Assembly: GCF_900114115.1 (NCBI RefSeq)
Contig: NZ_FORX01000009.1
Location: 62,001 to 126,000 of the forward strand
DNA: 64,000 bases
Reading direction: 5' to 3'
Source of the DNA: Desulfomicrobium apsheronum
Lineage (GTDB): Bacteria > Desulfobacterota > Desulfovibrionia > Desulfovibrionales > Desulfomicrobiaceae
Part shown: one piece after another, positions 18,976 to 27,896 of the stretch
Layout: every line of letters starts with the position of its first letter
Numbering within the stretch: the stretch's first letter is position 1
Position numbers and translations under genes: made by a program
The notes under the pieces: model-generated
Database searches by the model: none
Seen by the model: the letters and a program-made list of their open reading frames with translations, nothing else
Told to the model about the DNA's origin: nothing

Positions 18976-19101
18976 CAGGCTGTTCAAAAATGGTGAGATG
19001 CGAGGAACAAAGAAAATTCAGGGCCGAAGCGTATTTTTTCCATACGTGAGGGTCTGGATTTTCTGCAGTGACAAAGCAGATCGCCGTTTTAGGACAGCCT
19101 G
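18976..19101. repeat. Palindromic intergenic repeat element (MITE/REP-like)
   Basis: A 126-bp element bounded by inverted ends: CAGGCTGT at 18976 onward and its complement ending at 19101, followed inward by A-rich and T-rich tracts. Inside are nested complementary arms: GAAAATTCAGGGCC with GGTCTGGATTTTC, and a central CGTAT/ATACG pair (19030-19034 and 19042-19046). The whole folds into one long imperfect hairpin with no coding capacity. I recall very similar dispersed elements ending in AACAGCCTG in deltaproteobacterial genomes, but cannot verify copies here. It lies inside the Ehr operon. Confidence 0.7.
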
Positions 19102-19116
19102 TTAAGAGGAACGCGC

Positions 19117-19950
19117 ATGTATATCTTCGATACCATCATGAACCGGATGCGGCGCGGCTGCCAGACCATGCCCTATCCCAAGGGCCCGGCCCCGGCCCTT
19201 CCGGACCGGCACGGCGGAGCCCTGCGCCTTGACGCCTCGGCCTGCCCGGCAGGCTGCGCGGAGTGCATCGCGGCCTGCCCCGTCTCGGCCATCACCCGCG
19301 AGCCGGACCAGGCTGCACGCCTCGACCTCGGCCGCTGCCTGTTCTGCGGAGACTGCGTGGAGGTCTGCCCCAGCGGGGCCATCACCCGGACGGACGACCA
19401 TCGCCTGGCTGTGCGCCACCGCGAGGATCTGATCCTGGGCGAACCCGGCAAGGAGGAACTGCGGCTGGCGGCGGCCTTGGACGGAAAAATGAAAAGCCTG
19501 CTGGGCCGCTCCCTGCGCCTGAGGCAGGTCAGCGCGGGCGGATGCGGCGCCTGCGAGGCGGACATCAACGTGCTCGGCACCATCGGCTGGGACCTGGGAC
19601 GTTTCGGCATCCAATACGTGGCCTCTCCGCGTCATGCCGACGGCGTGCTCATTACAGGTCCGGTGACCAAGGGCATGGAACTGGCCCTGCAAAAGACCTG
19701 GGAGGCCGTGCCCGAACCACGCATCGCCATCGCGCTCGGCGCCTGCGCCATTAGCGGCGGCCCCTTTGTCGGGCAAGCGCAGCACAACGGAGGGGCCGAC
19801 CCTATCATCCCCATCGACCTCTACATCCCCGGCTGTCCGCCGCACCCACTGACCATCCTGGACGGATTCCTGCGCCTGCTGGACCGGCTGGAGGATAACA
19901 AACATAATGAAGCCGAACCTCTTAAGATACTCAAGGTCGACAACCCATGA
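19117..19950 (+). CDS. Ferredoxin-NuoB fusion: Ehr-type small subunit
   Basis: The 277-residue protein joins a two-cluster ferredoxin domain to a NuoB/HycG-like domain. The ferredoxin motifs are CPAGCAECIAACP (one residue longer than canonical between its first two cysteines) and the canonical CLFCGDCVEVCP. The NuoB part (about 130-260) keeps the proximal [4Fe-4S] ligands in GGCGACEADINVL, ALGACAISGGPF and PGCPPHPLTIL. Electrons could therefore still reach the large subunit although its NiFe site is gone. ATG 19117 has GAGGA 6 nt upstream. It is the last gene of the operon, separated from the large subunit by the palindromic repeat. Confidence 0.88.
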   Translation: MYIFDTIMNRMRRGCQTMPYPKGPAPALPDRHGGALRLDASACPAGCAECIAACPVSAITREPDQAARLDLGRCLFCGDCVEVCPSGAITRTDDHRLAVRHREDLILGEPGKEELRLAAALDGKMKSLLGRSLRLRQVSAGGCGACEADINVLGTIGWDLGRFGIQYVASPRHADGVLITGPVTKGMELALQKTWEAVPEPRIAIALGACAISGGPFVGQAQHNGGADPIIPIDLYIPGCPPHPLTILDGFLRLLDRLEDNKHNEAEPLKILKVDNP

Positions 19951-20050
19951 TACACTTTCCCAATTCAAGAAAATACGAGCCGCCTACGGAAAGATACCTA
20001 CATAAAATAAGCTCGATTCTCCGAAATCCATGAGTAGCTTTCCTCATTGT

Positions 20051-20080
20051 TTGACATTTTTACTCGGGTCAGGCTTTAGT
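20051..20080 (+). promoter_or_regulatory. Predicted promoter of the defence operon
   Basis: Perfect -35 box TTGACA at 20051-20056, an 18-nt spacer, and TTTAGT at 20075-20080 (4 of 6 matches to the -10 consensus). It is the best sigma-70-like site between the Ehr operon and the first defence gene and would leave a leader of about 57 nt. Confidence 0.5.
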
Positions 20081-20143
20081 CTCTAGCCACGATGCATCTC
20101 TTTCCCATTTCGCCGATGGGACAACAGAAAGCTGGAGCGCCCC

Positions 20144-23005
20144 TTGATAACCAACTACAACGCCAAATACTTCGCTCACGACCTCACCATTCAAAAACCC
20201 ACGGAGGGAGTCGAGAAGATCTCGCGCTCCCTTTTCGACGCCTGCGTCGATCTCAATCCGCACCAAGTGGATGCCGCTCTGTTTACCCTGCGCTCGCCTT
20301 TGTCCAAGGGGGTGATCCTGGCGGATGAAGTGGGACTCGGTAAAACCATTGAGGCGGGCCTGCTGCTCTGCCAGTTCTGGGCGGAACGAAAACGGGCGCT
20401 CATTGTCGTCTGCCCGGCTTCGCTTCGGAAACAGTGGAGCTTGGAACTGAGCGAAAAGTTCAATCTTCCGAACGTGGTCCTGGATGCTCGTCAGTATCGT
20501 CTTGAAAAACAGCACGGCAATCCCTCACCGTTCGAGCAACCCAACGTGATCATCGTTTCATTTCACTTCGCGGCCCGCATGCGCGAGGAAGTCCGGCTCA
20601 AAAATTGGGATCTCGTAGTGGTTGATGAAGCCCACAAACTCAGGAACGCTTACCGCGCCAGCAACAAGATCGGCCAAGGTTTGCGTTGGGCCTTTGACGG
20701 CTGCTTCAAAGTTCTCATGACCGCCACTCCCTTACAAAATTCGCTTCTTGAACTCTATGGCCTATCCACGTTTTTAGACGAATACATGTTCGGGGATGTG
20801 GGGTCCTTCAGGGCTCAATTCATGAATGCAAACGGAGACACCCAGGCTCTCCGGCAGCGTTTAGCGCCCATTTGTAAACGGACTCTGCGCAAAGAGGTCC
20901 TTGAATATATCCGCTATACCGAGCGCAAGCCTATCGCTTTTTCTTTCAGATCCACGGACGCGGAACAACGCCTTTATGACGCTGTTTCCGAATTTTTGAA
21001 GCGAGAAGAGACATATTCTTTTCCCAGCCAACAGCGCCAACTCATTACCCTGATTTTACGCAAACTTTTGGCGTCGTCCTCCCAAGCTCTGGTGGGGACC
21101 CTCCAGACCATGCGAAAACGCCTTGAAGACCTTCGGGTCGGCCTGGCTTCCGACAAAAGCCTCGCTCAGGAACTTATAGAGTCCGAAGAAATCGAAGAGG
21201 AACTGCTGGAAGACGACTTGCTGGAAGAAGACCAGCCGGAATCCGAGCCCCCGGCCATCGATCCCGCCAAGATCGAAGCGGAAATCGTCGAACTCGATGA
21301 GTACATTCGTTGGGCGAAACTCATCCATGTGGACGCCAAATCAAAGACTCTGCTCAAAGCCATAGAGACGGGCTTTTCCGAAATGGAAAAAATGGGAGCC
21401 TCTAAGCGGGCTCTCATTTTTACCGAATCGCGGAGAACCCAAGACTACCTCTACCAATTCCTGGAAGCCAACGGATACGCTAACCAAATGGTTGCGTTCA
21501 ACGGCTCCAATGGTGGACAGGAAACCCGCACCATTTACGAATCCTGGCTGGAAAAGAACCGGGAAAGCGGACGCGTCAGCGGTTCCCGGTCCATCGATGT
21601 GCGCACGGCTCTGGTTGAACACTTCCGCGACAACGCAAAAATCATGATCGCCACTGAAGCCGCCGCCGAAGGCGTTAATCTTCAGTTTTGTTCCCTGGTC
21701 ATCAATTACGACCTCCCCTGGAACCCTCAGCGCATCGAGCAACGGATTGGACGCTGCCACCGCTACGGACAAGCCCATGACGTGGTGGTCATCAATTTTC
21801 TCAATGAACGAAACGCGGCGGATCAGCGCGTCTACGAATTGTTGGAACACAAGTTCAAGTTGTTCACCGGCGTGTTCGGGTCCTCTGACGCCGTGCTCGG
21901 TTCCATCGAATCGGGAGTAGATTTTGAAAAGCGCATTCTGGCCATTTATCAAACCTGCCGAACGCGGGAAGAAATCTCCGTGGCCTTCGAGACGCTGCAA
22001 AAGGAACTGGAAGATCAGATTGACGAGCGCATGGACGCCACGAGAAAGCTTCTTCTCGACCATTTTGACGAGGATGTTCACGCCCGGCTGAAAGTTCAAC
22101 TTGACGACGCCCAGTCGCAACTGGATCGTTTCGGGAAAAGGTTCTGGACTCTCACTCGCTTCATCCTGCGGGACCACGCGCGGTTTAACGAACAGGCATT
22201 GAGTTTCTACTTGCAGCCTTCGCCGATCCAGAAGGTGAGGCCGGGAACCTACCACCTCATTTCCAAGGACAAACCCAACGTTTCGGGCGATTTTCTGTAC
22301 CGCCCATCCCACCCCTTGGGCGAGCATGTGCTGGATCAAGGCCGGGCATGCGCAACACCACCGGCCCGGCTGCGGTTCGATATCAGTGGGCACCCGGTTA
22401 AAATCGCGCTCATCGAACAGCTCAAGGGCAAGAGGGGCTGGTTGACGCTTCAATTGTTGACCATTGAGTCTTTTCAGCGCGAAGAGTACCTCCTTTTCTC
22501 CGGCATTGACACGGCAGGCGCTTCGCTTGACCAGGAAACGTGCGAAAAGCTCTTTCATTGTGAGACACTGGCGGACCAGTCCACCTTTCACCTGCCCGAA
22601 GATAAAGCGTCTCTTCTGGAAGGAAATGCTACGCGCCACGCCAAGGCCTCCGTCAGTCATTCCTTGGAGCGCAACAACGCTTATTTTCAAGAAGAACGGG
22701 AACGCCTGGAGCGCTGGGCCGAGGACATGATCCTGGCGTCGGAAAAGGAATTGTCCGATACCAAGGCCCAGATCAAGGCGCTGAGCAGGCAAGCGCGTCT
22801 AGCCGTCAATCTGGAAGAACAGCAAGGTATTCAGAAACGCATCGCAGAACTGGAAAAGACCAAGCGCAAGCAAAGAAACCGAATTTTCGACATCGAAGAC
22901 GAAATCGAGGCCAAACGCGACCAGCTCATTCGTCGCCTCGAAAAGCGCATCAGCCGAAAGAGCACGCTTACGCCTTTGTTCACCATACAGTGGGAAGTCA
23001 TCTAG
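20144..23005 (+). CDS. SNF2/RapA-like DEAD-box ATPase of defence operon
   Basis: Superfamily 2 DNA translocase of 953 residues. Motif I is DEVGLGKTIEAG at 61-72, motif II VVDEAHKLRN, motif III TATPLQNS; the helicase C domain carries ATEAAAEGVNLQ and the motif VI stretch RIGRCHRYGQAHD. A C-terminal coiled-coil region (about 820-940) is rich in Glu, Lys and Arg. No nuclease motif is obvious. The start is a TTG with GGAG 6 nt upstream. SNF2-type ATPases accompany methyltransferases in DISARM class 1 and in type III-like systems, where they are thought to move on DNA. It is followed after 8 nt by the methyltransferase. Confidence 0.88.
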   Translation: MITNYNAKYFAHDLTIQKPTEGVEKISRSLFDACVDLNPHQVDAALFTLRSPLSKGVILADEVGLGKTIEAGLLLCQFWAERKRALIVVCPASLRKQWSLELSEKFNLPNVVLDARQYRLEKQHGNPSPFEQPNVIIVSFHFAARMREEVRLKNWDLVVVDEAHKLRNAYRASNKIGQGLRWAFDGCFKVLMTATPLQNSLLELYGLSTFLDEYMFGDVGSFRAQFMNANGDTQALRQRLAPICKRTLRKEVLEYIRYTERKPIAFSFRSTDAEQRLYDAVSEFLKREETYSFPSQQRQLITLILRKLLASSSQALVGTLQTMRKRLEDLRVGLASDKSLAQELIESEEIEEELLEDDLLEEDQPESEPPAIDPAKIEAEIVELDEYIRWAKLIHVDAKSKTLLKAIETGFSEMEKMGASKRALIFTESRRTQDYLYQFLEANGYANQMVAFNGSNGGQETRTIYESWLEKNRESGRVSGSRSIDVRTALVEHFRDNAKIMIATEAAAEGVNLQFCSLVINYDLPWNPQRIEQRIGRCHRYGQAHDVVVINFLNERNAADQRVYELLEHKFKLFTGVFGSSDAVLGSIESGVDFEKRILAIYQTCRTREEISVAFETLQKELEDQIDERMDATRKLLLDHFDEDVHARLKVQLDDAQSQLDRFGKRFWTLTRFILRDHARFNEQALSFYLQPSPIQKVRPGTYHLISKDKPNVSGDFLYRPSHPLGEHVLDQGRACATPPARLRFDISGHPVKIALIEQLKGKRGWLTLQLLTIESFQREEYLLFSGIDTAGASLDQETCEKLFHCETLADQSTFHLPEDKASLLEGNATRHAKASVSHSLERNNAYFQEERERLERWAEDMILASEKELSDTKAQIKALSRQARLAVNLEEQQGIQKRIAELEKTKRKQRNRIFDIEDEIEAKRDQLIRRLEKRISRKSTLTPLFTIQWEVI

Positions 23006-23013
23006 GAGAGTTC

Positions 23014-26000
23014 ATGACCGAGAATTTCAACCGCCTTGCCACGCTCCTTCGGGAGCTTTTTCAAATGGACCGTCCGGACCTGGATTTCGGCATTTACCGT
23101 ATCATGAACCAGAAGCGCAAAGACGTGTCGGCATTTCTGGAAAATGATCTCTTGCCGCAGGTTCGAAAAGAATTGTCCACGATCAATTCAGGCGAAAGTG
23201 TGCAGGTAGAGCTGAATGCGACAATCAAACAGGCGCGGGAGCTTGGCGCAGACCCGGAGCAATTGTCCAAGGTGCAAAAACTGCGCGAGCAATTGGCCAC
23301 CTATGGGGACTCGTCAGCAGCGGAAAATGAAATTTATTCTCACCTCTACAATTTCTTTCGTCGCTACTACAAAGACGGCGATTTTCTATCCCTGCGCCGC
23401 TACAAGAAGGACGTATACGCCATCCCTTATGAGGGAGAAGAGGTCAAACTGCACTGGGCCAACGCGGATCAATACTACATCAAAAGCGCCGAAAACTTCC
23501 GGGATTACGCATTTATGATCGGAGAGGCTCCGACTGAAGATCAGGAAGACACCCGCAAGCGAGTCCATTTCAAGCTGGTGGACGCCGATACGGAAGTCGC
23601 CAACAACAAGGCACAGGAAGGCAAGGAACGTCGTTTCATGCTGTGCGACGACACGCCCATGCTGGAGGAAAACGGCGAACTGGTCATCCGCTTCGAGTAC
23701 AAGCCGACGGCCAAAAAGCAGAACCAAAAGAGTTTGAACGAAGCCGCCGTCAAGACCATCCTGGGCAATGCCGCCTTCGTGGAATGGGTGCGTTTGCTGG
23801 CCCAGGAGGACAACGGACGAAGCTGCCTGGAAAAGCACCTCAACATCTACACGACCCGCAACACCTTTGATTATTTCATCCACAAGGACCTGGGCGGATT
23901 CCTGCGCCGGGAACTGGATTTCTACATCAAAAATGAGGTTCTTTTCCTGGACGACATCGAAAACCAGGCATCCGCGCATGTGGAAGCCCAATTGACGCAA
24001 ATCCGCGTCCTGCGACGCATCGCGCACAAGATCATCCGTTTCCTGGAACAGATCGAGAATTTTCAGAAAAAGCTGTGGCTGAAGAAAAAATTCGTTGTCG
24101 AGACGAACTACCTCATCACATTGGATCGAGTGCCGGAAGAACTGTATCCGGAAATTGCGGCGAATGATGCGCAGCGGGAAGAATGGGTGAGGTTATTCGC
24201 TATTGATGAAATCAAGAAGGAATTGATGACACCAGGTTATTCCACGCCGCTGTCCGTAGAGTTTTTGAAAGCTCATGACAAACTCGTACTGGATACTTGT
24301 TTCTTCGATCCAAAGTTCAGGACAAGGCTCCTTGGGAGTATCGATGCTCTCGATGACCAGAGTGATGGTCTCCTGATTCATTCAGAAAATTTCCAAGCAC
24401 TAAACATACTACAAAAACGATACAAAGATAAAATCAAATGTGCATACATCGACCCGCCATACAACACAGGCGGTGATGGATTTGCCTACAAAGATTCATA
24501 TAAACACTCAAGTTGGCTATCTTTAATTAAAGACAGAGCAATACTTGCATCCTATATGTTGTCACAAGATGGATTTTCTGTCGTATCTATTGATGACATC
24601 GAATTCTCTAACATAAATTCATTACTTGACATTGTTCATGGCGACAATAACCATATTGCAAATTTAGTATGGGACAGAAACAGGAAAAATGACGCAAAAT
24701 TATTCTCTGTCGGACATGAATATATGACAATATACGCTAAAGATAGAACATATATTTCAGAATTGAATATTACGCTACGTGAAGTTAAACCAGGAATAGA
24801 AGATGCGAAAAAAAAATTCAACTCAATCATAAAGAAAAATCAAGATACTGAACACGTAAAATCCGAATGGAAAAAGTATATCCAGACAATTAAAGACCCT
24901 GAAACAAAATCTATTCTGTCAAAGTTTCAAAAAATATCTCAACGTGGGCCTTATCGAGACGATGGAAATATTAATTGGCCAGGAAAAGGTGGCCCAAAAT
25001 ACGAAATACTACATCCTCAAACAAGACGAACTGTTAAATCCCCTAAAAGTGGCTGGCGATATTCTACTTCAAAACGATTTTGGGAAGAATATCAAAAAGG
25101 GAAAATAGCATTTGGCCAAGACGAAAAAACAGTTCCAGGAATTATTTATTACTTATTTGAAAGTACTACACAAGTTATGGGTAGCGTTTTCTGGAGTTAT
25201 GCACAGTCAACTTATGAGAATTTTTTAGCCGTTATTGGGGACAGATCATTTGAAAATCCCAAAGATGTAAAAGATATCCAAAGAATTGTTAGTTACCTAT
25301 CATCGAGCAACACAATAATAATCGATTATTTTGCAGGATCTGGTACAACGGGACATGCTGTCATCAACATTAACCGTGAAAATGACGGGAAGCAAAAGTA
25401 TATCCTTATTGAAATGGGCGAACATTTCGACACAGTTCTCAAACTCCGCATGGCTAAAGTTGTCTATTGTGATTCCTGGAAAGACGGCAAGCCTACAACT
25501 AGACACACCGGCGTATCCCACTGCTGCAAATACCTGCGACTTGAATCCTACGAGGACACTCTGAACAACCTTGTTCTCAAGCGCACCCCTGCGCAACTTT
25601 CTCTACTTGCGGACACCCCGTCCCTGAAAGAAGAGTACATGCTTTCGTACATGATGGATCTTGAGGCCGAAGGCAGCGCTTCCCTTCTCAATGTGGACAC
25701 CTTTACCGATCCGTGGAACTACACGCTCAAAATCGCCACCGGAAGCGCAGGCGAAACCAGAACCCGCCCCGTGGACCTGGTGGAGACCTTCAACTATCTA
25801 CTTGGTCTGAACGTCATCCGCCGCAACGTCATTCGGGGCATCGAAGTGATTGAAGGCATCAATCCGGAAGGTGAAAAAGTTCTAATTATTTGGCGCAACA
25901 CGACCAAGGTCAACAACGTCCAGCTTGATGAATTTTTCCGCAAGCAGGAGTTTAATCCCCGCGACACGGAATTCCACCTCATCTACGTCAACGGCGACAA

Positions 26001-26097
26001 CAATTTGGAAAACCTCAAACGTGCTGACGAAACTTGGAAAGTCCGTTTGACCGAGGAAGAATTCAAACGCCTCATGTTCGACGTGGAGGATGTATAA
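23014..26097 (+). CDS. Type III Mod-like beta-class adenine-specific DNA methyltransferase
   Basis: Large DNA methyltransferase of 1027 residues. Catalytic motif IV DPPYNTG is at residue 480 (24451-24471), and the SAM-binding motif I FAGSGTT comes later at about 773 (25330-25350). That order is typical of beta-class N6-adenine enzymes including type III Mod. An N-terminal region of about 430 residues and a C-terminal extension of about 230 make it much longer than common Mod proteins (about 600-650). The stretch 24190-25490, from just before motif IV through the target-recognition domain, is markedly AT-rich. I chose ATG 23014 (AGGAG upstream) over a GTG at 22990. Confidence 0.9.
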   Translation: MTENFNRLATLLRELFQMDRPDLDFGIYRIMNQKRKDVSAFLENDLLPQVRKELSTINSGESVQVELNATIKQARELGADPEQLSKVQKLREQLATYGDSSAAENEIYSHLYNFFRRYYKDGDFLSLRRYKKDVYAIPYEGEEVKLHWANADQYYIKSAENFRDYAFMIGEAPTEDQEDTRKRVHFKLVDADTEVANNKAQEGKERRFMLCDDTPMLEENGELVIRFEYKPTAKKQNQKSLNEAAVKTILGNAAFVEWVRLLAQEDNGRSCLEKHLNIYTTRNTFDYFIHKDLGGFLRRELDFYIKNEVLFLDDIENQASAHVEAQLTQIRVLRRIAHKIIRFLEQIENFQKKLWLKKKFVVETNYLITLDRVPEELYPEIAANDAQREEWVRLFAIDEIKKELMTPGYSTPLSVEFLKAHDKLVLDTCFFDPKFRTRLLGSIDALDDQSDGLLIHSENFQALNILQKRYKDKIKCAYIDPPYNTGGDGFAYKDSYKHSSWLSLIKDRAILASYMLSQDGFSVVSIDDIEFSNINSLLDIVHGDNNHIANLVWDRNRKNDAKLFSVGHEYMTIYAKDRTYISELNITLREVKPGIEDAKKKFNSIIKKNQDTEHVKSEWKKYIQTIKDPETKSILSKFQKISQRGPYRDDGNINWPGKGGPKYEILHPQTRRTVKSPKSGWRYSTSKRFWEEYQKGKIAFGQDEKTVPGIIYYLFESTTQVMGSVFWSYAQSTYENFLAVIGDRSFENPKDVKDIQRIVSYLSSSNTIIIDYFAGSGTTGHAVININRENDGKQKYILIEMGEHFDTVLKLRMAKVVYCDSWKDGKPTTRHTGVSHCCKYLRLESYEDTLNNLVLKRTPAQLSLLADTPSLKEEYMLSYMMDLEAEGSASLLNVDTFTDPWNYTLKIATGSAGETRTRPVDLVETFNYLLGLNVIRRNVIRGIEVIEGINPEGEKVLIIWRNTTKVNNVQLDEFFRKQEFNPRDTEFHLIYVNGDNNLENLKRADETWKVRLTEEEFKRLMFDVEDV

Positions 26098-27218
26098 TGG
26101 ATAGCAAACTCGACAAAATTACCATCGAAGGTTTCAAGTCCATTCGGTCTCTCAAGGATTTCAAACTGAAAGATTTAAATATTCTAATCGGTGGGAATGG
26201 AGCTGGAAAGAGTAACTTCATTGACATGTTTCGCATGCTTCGAGCCATGATGGAAATGAGCTTGCCTGAGCCTAAATCTTCAAATTTGAGCACCTATTTT
26301 GAAATGGGCGGTGGCATTGATGATTTTTTATTCAATGGCCCCAAAGTCACCTCAGAGCTTAAGGTACAGCTCGAATTCGGAAGAAATAAATACAAATTTA
26401 CCATTGCTCCAACAGCGGATGAGAATTTTCTAATTACTGAAGAAAAAAATTATTTTGCATCTTGGTGGGATATTTGTACTCATTCACACATACCGGGTCT
26501 TCTTGCGGACAAAGACAAGCTAGGCGCTGCTGGGGGAAAAAGTGTTTCCTGGCATGTGTATAATGCCATTGATTCCTGGCGCATTTATCATTTTCATGAC
26601 ACGAGCAAAAATGCTCCGGTCCGCAGGTCTGAAATTATTCAAGATAATGAGTATTTCCGTTTCGATGGAAGTAACATTGCGCCCTTTTTGTTAGGCCTTC
26701 GCGAAGAAGAAAAAGGCGCGTACACAGAAATTGTGGAGACGATTCGCACCGTCACTCCATTTTTTCAGGATTTTTTGCTCAAACCCCGCAAGCGTGGCGA
26801 AAAAGAAACCGTCAATTTGAGCTGGCGACAGAAAGGTTCCGATTATCCACTACAGCCCTACCATTTTTCCGACGGCACCCTCCGCTTCATCTGCTTGGCC
26901 ACGGCTCTTTTGCAGCCGGACCCGCCTTCGACCCTGATTATTGATGAACCGGAACTCGGTCTGCACCCATACGCCATTACCGTGCTGGCAGAGCTTATGC
27001 ACGCCGCGTCAAAGCGCACACAATTGATCGTATCTACCCAATCCCCGGCATTGGTTGATCATTTTGAACCGAACGATGTGGTCGTGGTAAACCGGAAACA
27101 AGGGGCCTCGACGTTTTCCCGGTTGAATCCAGAAGAATTTAAAGACTGGCTGGACGAATATTCCCTAGGTGATCTGTGGCGCAAAAATATCGTGGCGGGA
27201 GGGCCGGACCATGAATAG
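26097..27218 (+). CDS. ABC-type (AAA_21-like) ATPase of defence operon
   Basis: ATPase of 373 residues of the SMC/RecF/OLD-like class: Walker A GGNGAGKS at 32-39, an ABC-signature-like [16 protein letters not shown], Walker [13 protein letters not shown] near 283, and the [11 protein letters not shown] switch region. The N-terminal [20 protein letters not shown] is typical of this ATPase family. The ATG at 26097 overlaps the methyltransferase stop (TAATG) and follows GGAGG. Its stop overlaps the next gene by 8 nt, so the pair is tightly coupled. In OLD, Gabija and PARIS systems such ATPases control a TOPRIM nuclease. Confidence 0.87.
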   Translation: MDSKLDKITIEGFKSIRSLKDFKLKDLNILIGGNGAGKSNFIDMFRMLRAMMEMSLPEPKSSNLSTYFEMGGGIDDFLFNGPKVTSELKVQLEFGRNKYKFTIAPTADENFLITEEKNYFASWWDICTHSHIPGLLADKDKLGAAGGKSVSWHVYNAIDSWRIYHFHDTSKNAPVRRSEIIQDNEYFRFDGSNIAPFLLGLREEEKGAYTEIVETIRTVTPFFQDFLLKPRKRGEKETVNLSWRQKGSDYPLQPYHFSDGTLRFICLATALLQPDPPSTLIIDEPELGLHPYAITVLAELMHAASKRTQLIVSTQSPALVDHFEPNDVVVVNRKQGASTFSRLNPEEFKDWLDEYSLGDLWRKNIVAGGPDHE

Positions 27219-27885
27219 GCCCGTCACGGTAGCGGTCATCTGCGAGGGATCCACCGAACAAACATTTATTCGGGACGTGCTTGCCCCGACCCTCGCAACC
27301 AAGAATCTTTTTCTTGAAGCACAGCTGATCGGAAGGCCGAAGCACAAAGGTGGCCACGTTGTATTTCAACGCGCACTGACCGATATCGAACAACGCTTGA
27401 AGCAACGGCGGGACATTTACGTATCAACCATGTTCGATTTGTTCCGCATTGATACTGCTTGGCCTGGCGTCTGCGATATCCGCAAGGGCATGGCAGCTTC
27501 CCTGAAAGCTGAATTGATCGAGGCGCGCACCCTGAAGGCCGTCGAAGCAAAACTTCCAAACGCTGGTGTTGCCAAGCGCTTCATTCCGTTTTTTTGCCTT
27601 CATGAATTCGAGGCGCTTTTGTTCAGCTCCCCAGCAGAACTTGCGGGCCAGCTACAAGTCGAGGAAGACCTGATCGCAAACATTCTCAGAGAATGCGGTA
27701 CACCTGAAGAAATCAACGACCACCCGCAAACAGCACCCAGCAAACGGATAGAATCCTTGTATCCTGGTTACCGTAAAATCGTCATGGGCAGGGCCATTGC
27801 CCAAAAAATCGGCGTCAGAACCATTCGCCAGCATTGCCCGCATTTCGATGCCTGGGTCAACCGGCTTGAAGCCCTCGTAAAGTAG
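27211..27885 (+). CDS. DUF4276 family protein, TOPRIM-like putative nuclease
   Basis: Protein of 224 residues of the DUF4276 type. I see an early acidic motif AVICEGSTEQTFI (Glu at 12), then STMFDLFRID (Asp at 76 and 81), then a conserved CLHEFEALLFS (Glu at 132 and 134). The order Glu, Asp-rich strand, late Glu resembles the TOPRIM fold of OLD-type and AriB nucleases, but this is inference from pattern. It is encoded with the ABC-type ATPase by an 8-nt overlap, a pairing I recall from other genomes. The likely role is the effector of the ATPase. Confidence 0.78.
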   Translation: MNRPVTVAVICEGSTEQTFIRDVLAPTLATKNLFLEAQLIGRPKHKGGHVVFQRALTDIEQRLKQRRDIYVSTMFDLFRIDTAWPGVCDIRKGMAASLKAELIEARTLKAVEAKLPNAGVAKRFIPFFCLHEFEALLFSSPAELAGQLQVEEDLIANILRECGTPEEINDHPQTAPSKRIESLYPGYRKIVMGRAIAQKIGVRTIRQHCPHFDAWVNRLEALVK

Positions 27886-27896
27886 GACCCGACACC

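Noticed and set aside
9873-19950. True Hyf/Hyc formate hydrogenlyase
   Set aside because: The large subunit lacks both NiFe CxxC motifs, and no formate dehydrogenase or hydrogenase maturation gene is present.
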